From: Stentor coeruleus
Lineage: Eukaryota; Ciliophora; Heterotrichea; Heterotrichida; Stentoridae
Direction of reading: 5' to 3'
Assembly: GCA_001970955.1 (NCBI GenBank)
Contig: MPUH01001111.1
Span: 1-23,825 of the forward strand
Length of the DNA: 23,825 bases
This document shows positions 1 to 6,707 of the stretch, piece by piece (positions within the stretch are counted from its first letter, which is position 1; each line of letters begins with the position of its first letter). The notes below the pieces were generated by a model. That model searched no databases and was not told the DNA's origin. It worked only from the letters and a program-made list of their open reading frames with translations. A program made the translations under genes and the position numbers.

Positions 1-56
1 TGACTATAGATGAAACTGAATCTCCTTCTTTAACATTCAAACCTAGATATTTGTGA
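1..56 (+). CDS. Possible C-terminal tail of an upstream gene (partial)
   Basis: From base 3 the plus strand reads an open frame of 17 codons (TIDETESPSLTFKPRYL) closed by TGA at 54-56. Codon choice (GAT GAA ACT GAA TCT CCT TCT) resembles the real genes in the window. The body of the gene would lie left of the window. The minus strand is also open here but has no ATG in that frame before an upstream stop, so the plus-strand reading is slightly preferred. Too short to assign a family. Confidence 0.3.
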   Translation, partial: TIDETESPSLTFKPRYL

Positions 57-517
57 ATAATGTCGTCAATAAGATAATTTTTTTGTTGATTTTTTTTTAA
101 GGTTTTAGTTAGGGTATTGTTTATTAATATAGGAAGTTGATGTTAAGGATAGTGGATAATAAATTATGCAAAAAACATTATTTTAATAAATATATAAAAT
201 TGTAATAACAAGAATTAAATCAATAATTTGTTAAGTTACTGCGTATAAATATGCTAGAATATTTTTTTATAAAAGTACAATCATACACTTACTCCTCTTA
301 TTAAACCTCAATATAGCATAATTTTCTATTCTATTAAACTCTATCAAGTATATTCACATAAGCCTATAATCTTAACAATCTTAATCAAAAACCCAACTCA
401 ATACAAAAAAACCTAATATTCACAATACTCGAAATCAAACAAAATCAAAACCATATCACCATCTCTCTACATCAAATAAAATTTATCATCAAAGGTTACA
501 ATGAACTCCTATAAAAA
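57..517. promoter_or_regulatory. Intergenic region upstream of DR1
   Basis: No gene seen in these 461 bases. The last ~220 bases before the DR1 start are strikingly C-rich and G-poor on the plus (sense) strand: hand counts give C14:G1 for 361-420 and C17:G1 for 421-480. An ATG at 501 opens only a 10-codon frame, so the DR1 start at 518 is preferred. The region should contain the DR1 promoter, but no motif can be named with confidence. Confidence 0.4.
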
Positions 518-988
518 ATGGAAAGTGATATAGCCTTACCAAAAGCGACAATCAAGCAGCTTATCCAAAAAAGCATCAGCCCTATATACAAATCCAGTGC
601 ATCAGGTATTACCGACATAATCGCAGACTTATCTCATGGTATAAATAATTTAGACTTCATCGCAATTATATCAGAAAAATCATTTGAAGAATGTCAAAAC
701 AATGGTAAAAAAACCATCATACCCGAGCATGTAATCTCCGCCATGACTCATCTCAACTTTGCCATGGACTCTAACGAAATCACTACTTTCCTAGAAGAAC
801 TTGAAAAACTAAAAGCTGTAAACCATATCTAGTTAAAACCAAAAGAACAACTAAAACTAAAAAAACATGGGGTATCAGAAGATCAGTTATTAGAAGAACA
901 AGAAAAACTTTTTGCTTCAGCAAATGAATTTAATCTTAACATTGAAAAAAAAGAAATACTTGAAGAAGACAAAGAAGACTATGATTAA
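518..988 (+). CDS. DR1: DR1 / NC2-beta, TBP-binding transcriptional repressor (2 exons)
   Basis: Exon 1 is 518-817 and exon 2 is 833-988, joined across a 15-nt intron to give 151 residues ending in TAA. Residues ~5-95 form a histone fold typical of NC2-beta: LPKATIKQLIQ at the N-terminus, then KKTIIPEHVISAM, matching the family's conserved 'KKTI.PEHV..A' helix. After the splice the protein reads ALKPKEQLKLKKHGVSEDQ, then LLEEQEKLFASAN, which matches the DR1 segment 'G..EEELLRQQ.ELF..A' and so confirms the intron. The C-terminus is acidic. In the family, NC2-beta pairs with NC2-alpha (DRAP1) in the nucleus, binds TBP on promoter DNA and blocks TFIIA/TFIIB entry. The partner gene is not in the window. 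The stop lies only 5 bases from the stop of the converging UPF3 gene. Confidence 0.93.
818..832 (+). other. 15-nt spliceosomal intron in DR1
   Basis: Reads GTAAACCATATCTAG. It lies between codons (phase 0). If retained, its last three bases TAG form an in-frame stop. Removing it restores a well-conserved DR1 C-terminus. An A sits at intron position 10, as in the other three introns of the window. Confidence 0.93.
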
Positions 989-993
989 TTATC

Positions 994-1539
994 TTATTTT
1001 TTGTTCCACTTTTTCCCTTTGTTTTTCCACTTCTTTTTATTAGGTTTTTTTGTTTCTTCACGTTTTTTATCTTCTTCAGCTTCTTGTTTTATTGAAAGTA
1101 TTAGATAGGATTTTTTTTCGAATGGACTTTCTGGTGGCTGATTTTCATCATAAAAGCTACTCCCGGATTCGTAGAGTTCTTTGAATTTTAGGAAAGATGG
1201 GGTGGAATATAGATCTGTTGAGTTGGGAATAACTTGGGCAACTTCTTGAAAAAACGATAATTCAGCTTGTGGGAGAAATTGTTCACCTTTACTATCGAAA
1301 AAAGGTTTATTGAATTCATCTAAAAATTCAGCAATGAGATCTTGTGAGGAAAGCTGGAGGAAACACTTGGATTTTTGACCTTTTCTATGTTATTATTACT
1401 GGGATGATTTGAGGTATCTTAGGGATTTTATGTGGCTGTTGAATTTTTGGGTTAAGATTCTAAACTCGTTCTCATCCATGTTACCAGGGAGATTGCGAAT
1501 AACTACTTTGCTGTTGTTTTTCATATAAATTGAATCCAT
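994..1539 (-). CDS. UPF3: UPF3 (Smg-4/UPF3 domain), nonsense-mediated mRNA decay factor (2 exons)
   Basis: Exon 1 is 1400-1539 and exon 2 is 994-1384, joined across a 15-nt intron to give 176 residues. The N-terminal RNP-type domain starts with KVVIRNLPGNMDENEF, like 'KVVIRRLPP.LT.E' of UPF3. It continues through EFLDEFNKPFFDSKGEQF (family 'F...F.G..F.D.KG.E') and ELSFFQEVAQ (family 'VEFAPFQ..'). DLYSTPSFLKFKELYES matches the 'D..Y..FLE' stretch that ends the UPF3 domain. The tail is Lys/Glu-rich and ends in a basic KKKWKNKGKKWNKK. UPF3 bridges UPF2 and the exon-junction complex in nonsense-mediated decay. This copy is short and has no obvious separate exon-junction-binding motif beyond the basic tail. 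The start has TAA directly before ATGG; a second in-frame ATG lies five codons on. Confidence 0.85.
1385..1399 (-). other. 15-nt intron in UPF3 carrying three in-frame TAA codons
   Basis: On the minus strand it reads GTAATAATAACATAG and interrupts a CAA codon after its second base (phase 2). If retained, the frame reads CAG TAA TAA TAA, three stops in a row. Splicing gives a continuous UPF3 domain. The A at position 10 is conserved with the other introns. Confidence 0.9.
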
Positions 1540-2476
1540 TTATATTAGGATTACTTATTTTTGTTTTAGTTATAGTTATTCTTATTAGAGATCAAAAGTA
1601 TGTATAAAATGTTTATATTTATGTAAGGAAATTTTATTATAAGAGTCAAATTATGCTAAATGATAAGATAGTTTTATAATGTTTACTTAAGTATAAGGGT
1701 AATTTATGGTAATACTTTCTGTGTCCTGAATTTTTAAACTTAGAATCATTGATCTTAGATTACAAATGATATTTTATATCCTTTGTAAAATTATTAACAG
1801 TAAATTATGCTTGCTGATATAAAACAACATTATCAGCTTTATTCTATTAAACTTTTTTAGATTTTGTGGTTTGCTTTATCCTATTGAATCTGCATCAAAT
1901 TTAGGTATATGCTGATATGAGAAATAGTTTTTTTTTATACGTATTTTTTTAATTTAGCTTGTTCTTGTTCTTCAATCTTTCAACTTCTTGCATACTCCTT
2001 CTTTTTTAGCTTATCCAAATATTTTAATAGATTCTTTTAAATTTTAAACTAAATTCACAAACCTATCTATTTGCACATAGATTCTTTCTACAATGATACC
2101 TCTCTGAATAAAATTTTTCATTTTCTTCTTGTAATAATAATTCCTTAGCATCTGTAAAATCTTAAGTTCCTCTTCAATCTTTTTATATTTCATAAAGTTC
2201 CTACATAAATTTAATCCTTTCAAACTTATAAAAGCTCATCAATGATTCTTTCCTCCTACAATTCATTATATAATAACTACCATCTTCAAAAAAATTTCAG
2301 TCTCTTCCCTTACTATAAAAAATTCTGTCCTTCCTAAGCATTCCCTGCAAAAAATCGCATCTTCTCAAATCGCCCTCACATCCATAAAAAATCTGCAAAA
2401 TCTCAATCAAAAATTTTATTTCCCTATAAAATCACTAAATAAAATCTAATGATAAATAACTGCTGTAAATTATTTA
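1540..2476. other. Long intergenic region between UPF3 start and the GTPase-like gene
   Basis: No intact gene seen in 937 bases. 1540-1700 is upstream of UPF3 and G-rich on plus (G8:C2 in 1561-1620). About 1700-1920 is plain AT-rich DNA. From ~1940 to 2460 the plus strand is pyrimidine-rich (C19:G4 in 2341-2400), so the minus strand contains several open but interrupted stretches. One runs about 2125-2240 and encodes a Lys/Ile/Tyr-rich helical-looking peptide. Another at about 2310-2440 reads through two in-frame stops. This may be a decayed gene downstream of the GTPase-like gene, or only the strand-composition bias seen at all gene 3' ends here. I cannot decide between them. Confidence 0.35.
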
Positions 2477-3007
2477 TTAAGAACGAAGATGTTGTCTGGT
2501 TTTCTCACGTAAATAAAGTAAAGGTTTACGAGATTCCCAAGCAAGATTCTTTTTTCCCCACTGAATACTCACAGCAAAGCATCTTTTAATAGAATTCCTA
2601 CTGTTCATATCCGCAAGTATAAAATTCGCATTATATTTTGTAGCTATAGTCCTGCCTCTTCCTGTTTTTGTTGTCCCTCTAACAACAGCAGCAATAACTA
2701 AGCCAATATTCCTTGGATATTTATCTTGGATCTGAATAATCATTTTCTCAACATAATCCAAAGTCATTGGTTGTAATGGATCATAAAGAAGTATTGCTGA
2801 TGAAATTGGATCTTCAGGAAGTTCAATACTTTCAATTATTGTTAATTGAATTGAAGGAGGAGGGAAAGTAAAGGTATAGGTTGAGGTTTTTGGATGCTTT
2901 GTTGGAACGTATTTTGATGGAAGGTAGTTGTAGAGATAACGGCTTATGAAGCTACTTTTACCTACTCCTTCACATCCTAGAACCGCACATGTTGTTGATG
3001 TAGCCAT
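2477..3007 (-). CDS. Degenerate Ras/Rab-like small GTPase (probable pseudo-GTPase)
   Basis: 176 residues, single exon, start in TAATAAATGG context. It opens with a good P-loop, GCEGVGKSS (residues ~11-19), followed by a switch-I-like YVPTKHP with the Thr in the expected place. ILLYDPLQPMTLDYVEKMI resembles the Ras-fold strand and helix after switch II ('ILVYDIT...S...'). The other nucleotide-binding motifs are gone. The DxxGQ region reads IESIELPED. The NKxD region reads AAVVRGTTK. The SAK region reads ADMNS, although the surrounding 'GR.IA.KYNANFI' still aligns with the Rab pattern. No C-terminal prenylation cysteine is present (ends QHLRS). Family membership is well supported by the fold pattern, but catalysis or even guanine specificity is doubtful. 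No intron that would restore the motifs was found. The subfamily is not recognised. Confidence 0.75.
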   Translation of the reverse strand: MATSTTCAVLGCEGVGKSSFISRYLYNYLPSKYVPTKHPKTSTYTFTFPPPSIQLTIIESIELPEDPISSAILLYDPLQPMTLDYVEKMIIQIQDKYPRNIGLVIAAVVRGTTKTGRGRTIATKYNANFILADMNSRNSIKRCFAVSIQWGKKNLAWESRKPLLYLREKTRQHLRS

Positions 3008-3607
3008 TTATTAGCGCCATCTGATTATGTTGGATTTAGAAGGGGATTCAAGAATTTAATTGTTATAATTTTTTGAAGAAAGAAAGTTGGTGTTTTTAAG
3101 GAGTTAGATAGAGAGAATGAAGGGAGATTAGAAGATAAGGTCGATGATTGGGTAAGATATTTGTGGATGATTGAGAATTGGGTTTTATATGGAATGAATA
3201 GGATGGTTTAATTAAATGAGGAAACTTAAGCAATCAAGATAATAAAATTAGCATATATGTTATGAAATCCTTATCTTGAACCTAGGCCATTATGCTACTT
3301 AATTACTATTTAAGAATTTGATAAATATTTAGTTAACCTATACTCTTTTTAACAATAAAATTATAGATCCAATAGAAAATGCTAAAACACAAAAACAGAA
3401 TACTATATTATCCACGATTCATAAGATTATTTTCTAAACTTAACTTCAAAGCATAAACTGAAATTATATCTTGTAAAATAATATAAAAACTCACATCATA
3501 TGCTAAAGTGTAAAAATATAAAAAAAACATTAAAAATCACACCATAAAATATAAACCCTCCAAAAAATCATTATAAGCCAAATCACTATAAATTATCCTT
3601 ATTAGCT
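3008..3607. other. Intergenic region with composition switch
   Basis: No gene seen in 600 bases. The part next to the start of the minus-strand GTPase-like gene is G-rich on plus (G21:C1 in 3121-3180). The part downstream of enkurin is C-rich (C14:G1 in 3541-3600). About 3230-3400 is neutral AT-rich DNA. The first part should hold the promoter of the GTPase-like gene, the last part the enkurin 3' UTR. Confidence 0.4.
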
Positions 3608-4222
3608 TCATACAGGAACATAAACTGCAGGTAAACTCAGCCTTGACATTTTAAACTCAATCTCTTTCAAAGCAAATTCACAAGCACTTCTTCTAGATTT
3701 AGTAGCATTAGTATCTGAAGTAAAAGGTAAACAAGCCATTCTTTTAACTATCTCTTCTTTTTCCTTAATTAATTCATTCAATCTTTCCTGCCTCTCTGTT
3801 TCTTCAAGTTTTCTAGTCCCTTCAGGCCATAATTTCTTAGAATTCTCATAATCCCTGAATATATTTTACATTTTAACTTTGTCATTTGCTAAAGTATTTT
3901 TTATTGTCGAAATATAGTTTGGGACATATCCAAAAGGTCTAAGGACTTCACTTGAATCTTCAATATCTGCATTGTTTGGATATTTAAAAGTATTTATGTT
4001 CGATATGTTAGAGTTGATGAAGTTTTTACATGTAGATGGGATTGACTTTGGCCGATTTGGCGGTTTTTTTTCTGGTTTTTTTATTGTTCCTAAAGATTTT
4101 ATGTAGGTCAAGTTGACTGAATGATGATTTTTTGGCTTTAGACCCTTGCGACGGATTGCTTCTCTGCATCCGTTTATTGGAGCTATTGCCGCAGCTACTT
4201 GAGAACTATCATTTCTCTTCAT
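3608..4222 (-). CDS. ENKUR: Enkurin, ciliary microtubule inner protein (2 exons)
   Basis: Exon 1 is 3870-4222 and exon 2 is 3608-3854, joined across a 15-nt intron; 199 residues ending in TGA. KNFINSNISNI resembles the enkurin 'KNFI..N...' segment, followed by FGYVPNYISTIKN, the family's 'G.VP.YI....' motif. The C-terminal enkurin domain is Glu/Lys-rich and helical (ERQERLNELIKEKEEIVKRM), with a conserved-looking end in which a helix of about 20 residues precedes a hydrophobic VYVPV. Enkurin (CFAP106) is known as a TRPC-channel adaptor in sperm and as a protein inside doublet microtubules of motile cilia. The N-terminal third is basic and probably disordered. The gene follows NUS1 on the same strand after a gap of only 29 bases, so NUS1 termination and ENKUR initiation signals must overlap or sit in coding DNA. 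Confidence 0.82.
3855..3869 (-). other. 15-nt intron in ENKUR
   Basis: Minus strand GTAAAATATATTCAG, interrupting a Met codon after its second base (AT|G, phase 2). If retained, TAA from the 5' splice site is read in frame directly after ATG and truncates the protein to 118 residues, losing the enkurin domain core. A at position 10. Confidence 0.93.
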
Positions 4223-4251
4223 TTTATTTAGTATAAGTATTAAGTATTATT

Positions 4252-4872
4252 CTATCTACCATTTCTTTGTTCGCTAAGTGCAAACATTTTGATAATCGAA
4301 TAGAACTCTAAGCAATTAACTTTTTTCATATGATAAATTTCGCTTGAATACAAAAATCCTATAGACAAACCTCTTAAAATCATCCCTTTTCTCCCAATAT
4401 TCACAACTAAATCCGCTGAATTTTCAATAATTTCCTGTTTATTGGTTTTTTCACATGTTTTTATAAGTTTGTTTATCTCAAGAAAAGTCTGATTTGGAGG
4501 GATAAAAAAAGTTTGAGTTAATTTTTTGTTGACAAGTGGAGGGTGAAAATTACTAGATACAGCAGATATAAAGGTAATTTTTGAAAGACCAATAAAACAT
4601 GAGTATTCGTAAATTTCTTGCATTTGCTTTATAGTTAAAGGTTTTTGAGGGTTGATAACTAGATGATTTGGGACTTTATGCAAAGGATTCATCATAAAGA
4701 AAAACAGTGGGTCATTCATGTAGTAGATTTTGTAGTAAAATATATAAACAAAAGCTTGCCAAATAGAATAAATTTTCCCCTATATAGTCTTTACAGCCAG
4801 GTAAAATAGAATAAAACAAAAATGGGAAAGAAGAAAGTATATAATTTTGATAATAATTTCTTTTTTCGCCAT
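4252..4872 (-). CDS. NUS1: NUS1 / NgBR, cis-prenyltransferase regulatory subunit (2 exons)
   Basis: Exon 1 is 4795-4872 and exon 2 is 4252-4779, joined across a 15-nt intron; 201 residues ending in TAG. Exon 1 supplies a start in TAATAAATGG context and a hydrophobic anchor (IIIKIIYFLLSHFCFILFYLA, residues ~6-26) that would be missed if only the longest open frame were called. The rest matches NUS1/NgBR. LHKVPNHLVI resembles human 'L.KLP.H.GLVI', FIGLSKITFISAV resembles 'A.GI.YISVYD', and ADLVVNIG resembles 'PDLVLKFG'. The end, FYSIIKMFALSEQRNGR, resembles 'FF.ALRQYA.CEQRLGK'. The C-terminal RxG motif (RNG, residues 198-200) is the element that completes the active site of the DHDDS/NUS1 heteromer. 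The complex makes dehydrodolichyl diphosphate for N-glycosylation at the ER membrane. The protein is shorter than animal NgBR, as expected for a protist NUS1. Confidence 0.85.
4780..4794 (-). other. 15-nt intron in NUS1
   Basis: Minus strand GTAAAGACTATATAG between codons GCT and GGG (phase 0). If retained, its final TAG is an in-frame stop. Splicing joins a membrane-anchor exon with an optimal start context to the NUS1 body in frame. A at position 10. Confidence 0.88.
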
Positions 4873-5003
4873 TTATTACAAATTTCGATTGTGTATAAAG
4901 GTTGTTGAGAATAATAGTTTGGGTTGTAGAATGGGTTTTCCGATCACAACAACCTAATCTTCAAATCATATAAAAGCCTATCAAAGTTAATCACTATAAT
5001 ATC

Positions 5004-5498
5004 TTAAGAATCAAATAAATGATGAACTCTACTAGGTGTAAGAAAAGTATTCAAGCCAGTATCTGGAATTCTCTCAGCAACAAAGCTATCAGTGAATTTA
5101 TTTGTAATAGGAAAGAACTTTGATGAAATATCCTGTTGCGAAGGTTGAACTCTTCCATATTCTCGGTTTCTTGTCATATACATAGGGTTTTGGGTTCCTT
5201 CTAGACCGGGAGATGGGTACTTAATTTCCTCAGCTTTGATTTTAAATTCAACAACTTTTGGATATTGTACACATGGATCATATGTATATGGCTCAGGTTC
5301 ACCGTTTTCAAGGTCTTCGATAAGTTTCTCTCTCATAATTTTGGCTTTGAGGATTTTTAAACCTGTCTTTTGCATTAGATCACTTTCTGCAACTTCACGA
5401 TAGTTTTTGATTTCAGACTGGGTTTTTAGTGGGTGTTGACCTTGAGTACTGACCCATGGTTTGCCGTATTCACCATTAGTTGTAGTATAACCCGACAT
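5004..5498 (-). CDS. PIERCE1/2-like doublet-microtubule inner protein
   Basis: 164 residues, single exon, start in AAATAAATG context. The C-terminal third carries the pattern of the PIERCE (C9orf116/C15orf65) family: MTRNREYGRVQP, then SSKFFPITNKFTDSF, then RIPDTGLNTFLTPSRVH. This follows the family's order 'T.N..YG...P', 'P..F.P....F' and 'R..GLNT...S.V'. PIERCE proteins lie inside the A-tubule of ciliary doublets and help tie the inner wall to outer-arm dynein docking. The N-terminal ~90 residues (GKPWVSTQGQHPLK..., acidic and Lys-rich) are an extension I do not recognise; it may add further tubulin contacts. No membrane segment or signal peptide. Placed two genes upstream of enkurin, another inner-doublet protein, on the same strand. 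The assignment is from remembered motif order, so moderately sure. Confidence 0.6.
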   Translation of the reverse strand: MSGYTTTNGEYGKPWVSTQGQHPLKTQSEIKNYREVAESDLMQKTGLKILKAKIMREKLIEDLENGEPEPYTYDPCVQYPKVVEFKIKAEEIKYPSPGLEGTQNPMYMTRNREYGRVQPSQQDISSKFFPITNKFTDSFVAERIPDTGLNTFLTPSRVHHLFDS

Positions 5499-5536
5499 TT
5501 ATTTTATTATTTCGTCTTGGTTTTTTTTTACTTGAA

Positions 5537-5581
5537 TATGAAGATAAAGGGTTTTTTANTATGAAGATAAAGGGTTTTTTA
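5537..5581. repeat. 22-nt direct duplication around a single N (likely assembly join)
   Basis: 5537-5558 and 5560-5581 are identical, separated only by N at 5559. The same arrangement occurs at two other Ns in the window, so this is probably two contig ends sharing an unmerged overlap rather than biology. Confidence 0.85.
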
Positions 5582-5837
5582 TATTCTAAGAGGAAGTTTT
5601 TGGATTTATGTCTTTTTTTAAGCTGGTGTGGAGGTAAATGATTTTTTTGGATGTTTAGGGATTTTGGGGGTAGTAGGAATTTTTTTTAATATGAGATGAT
5701 TTAGGTTTATAGATGGGTTAGAGAATATTTTGGGATTATTAAGGAAATTGATGTAGAAATTATTGAATAGGATAATATTGGAAGGTTGGGTTTGAGCAAG
5801 TTATTTGATTAGGTTATATATTTTAAAATTAGGATAA

Positions 5838-5854
5838 TAGGGTGTTAGGGTGTT
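5838..5854 (+). repeat. Interstitial telomere-like repeat
   Basis: TAGGGTGTTAGGGTGTT is two and one-eighth perfect copies of the octamer TAGGGTGT. This is a permutation of the reverse complement of CCCTAACA, which I recall as the heterotrich telomere repeat. It sits in a G-rich intergenic spacer, so chance is possible. Confidence 0.45.
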
Positions 5855-5898
5855 TGGTTAATATATGCATCAGATCAGGTAATATAAATCTAGTTTAT

Positions 5899-6117
5899 TT
5901 ATGCATCAAATAAAACCTCTTGACAAAGCTCTTCATTTGTTTCAAAAGGAAGCTGAAGTAGTTGATAACTCCTACTATTCAAATAGCCATGAATAATTAA
6001 TAATATTCTGCCTAAAAATTTCACATTATGCAGTCCTATTCGCATAATCTCTTTTATGATTAGATAAGCATGCTTGAATTCATTTGAGTATATAAAAACT
6101 TCAATTTTATTAGGCAT
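5899..6117 (-). CDS. Small hypothetical protein, 72 residues
   Basis: A clean ATG-to-TAA frame with ordinary codon use, between the PIERCE-like gene and the ABC transporter. It starts MPNKIEVFIYSNEFKHAY, has a hydrophobic central stretch (VKFLGRILLIIHGYL) and ends SYQLLQLPFETNEELCQEVL plus three residues. The last 20 residues faintly recall the end of HECT ligase C-lobes ('L.LP....EEL...L..A'), but there is no catalytic Cys in the right place and the rest does not fit, so no family is claimed. No 15-nt intron linking it to upstream sequence was found. It could be a real small gene, a terminal exon, or a chance frame. Confidence 0.4.
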   Translation of the reverse strand: MPNKIEVFIYSNEFKHAYLIIKEIMRIGLHNVKFLGRILLIIHGYLNSRSYQLLQLPFETNEELCQEVLFDA

Positions 6118-6707
6118 TCAATAAATTTACATAAAAAATTGTATCTTAAAAATTACCCAATTTTTTTTTATAAAAGCATTCATCATTTTCTTAACTAATT
6201 ACCTAAATATAACATAAAGAAAATATAAATTGCTCTTGAATACAATTTGAAAGATTATTTCAATAAAATTTTATTACAAATTTTCTTGAGCAGAGGGNTC
6301 TTGAATACAATTTGAAAGATTATTTCAATAAAATTTTATTACAAATTTTCTTGAGCAGAGGGTTAAATAAAGTTTGTATTATTTAAGGTATCATTTATTG
6401 CTGTGTAAAATTTACAGAAGAATTTCCATTTTTTCATTAGTTTTAGTTTATACTATTATATAAAACAGAGAAAGTACGAGAGATATAAAATAACGTAGAT
6501 CCTTAAAGACTAGCAAGCATTATATAATAATTAAGTACAACAAAAAAAAATAACAGAAAATAATAATATAAAATATTCATAATCTCTCAAATACACCTTA
6601 AAAAATATACTCTTTAAACTTCTTAATAAAAAATCTTATACCTATAACCATATCAAAATAAAAAATACCACATCAACATTTCTGATTATACATAATCCAT
6701 ATAACTA
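6118..6707. other. Intergenic region downstream of the ABCC gene
   Basis: No gene seen in 590 bases. It contains the second N junction (6298) with its 64-nt duplication. The remainder is AT-rich with long A-runs. The stretch just past the ABCC stop is C-containing and G-poor on plus, like other 3' flanks of minus-strand genes here. Confidence 0.4.
6234..6362. repeat. 64-nt direct duplication around a single N (likely assembly join)
   Basis: 6234-6297 and 6299-6362 are identical, separated by N at 6298. A perfect 64-base repeat meeting at exactly one ambiguous base is best explained as an unmerged contig overlap; the true genome probably has one copy. Confidence 0.88.

Larger units (their letters stand above)
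5499..5898. other. Intergenic region with assembly junction and telomere-like repeat
   Basis: No gene seen in 400 bases. It holds a single N flanked by a perfect 22-nt duplication, a long C-free stretch (G17:C0 on plus in 5641-5700) upstream of the PIERCE-like gene, and a 17-nt telomere-like repeat (5838-5854). Confidence 0.4.

Noticed and set aside
1940-2460. Reassigned genetic code (TAA/TAG as Gln, or TGA as Trp)
   Set aside because: TAA, TAG and TGA each terminate recognisable proteins (DR1, NUS1 and ENKUR, for example), so the standard code applies.
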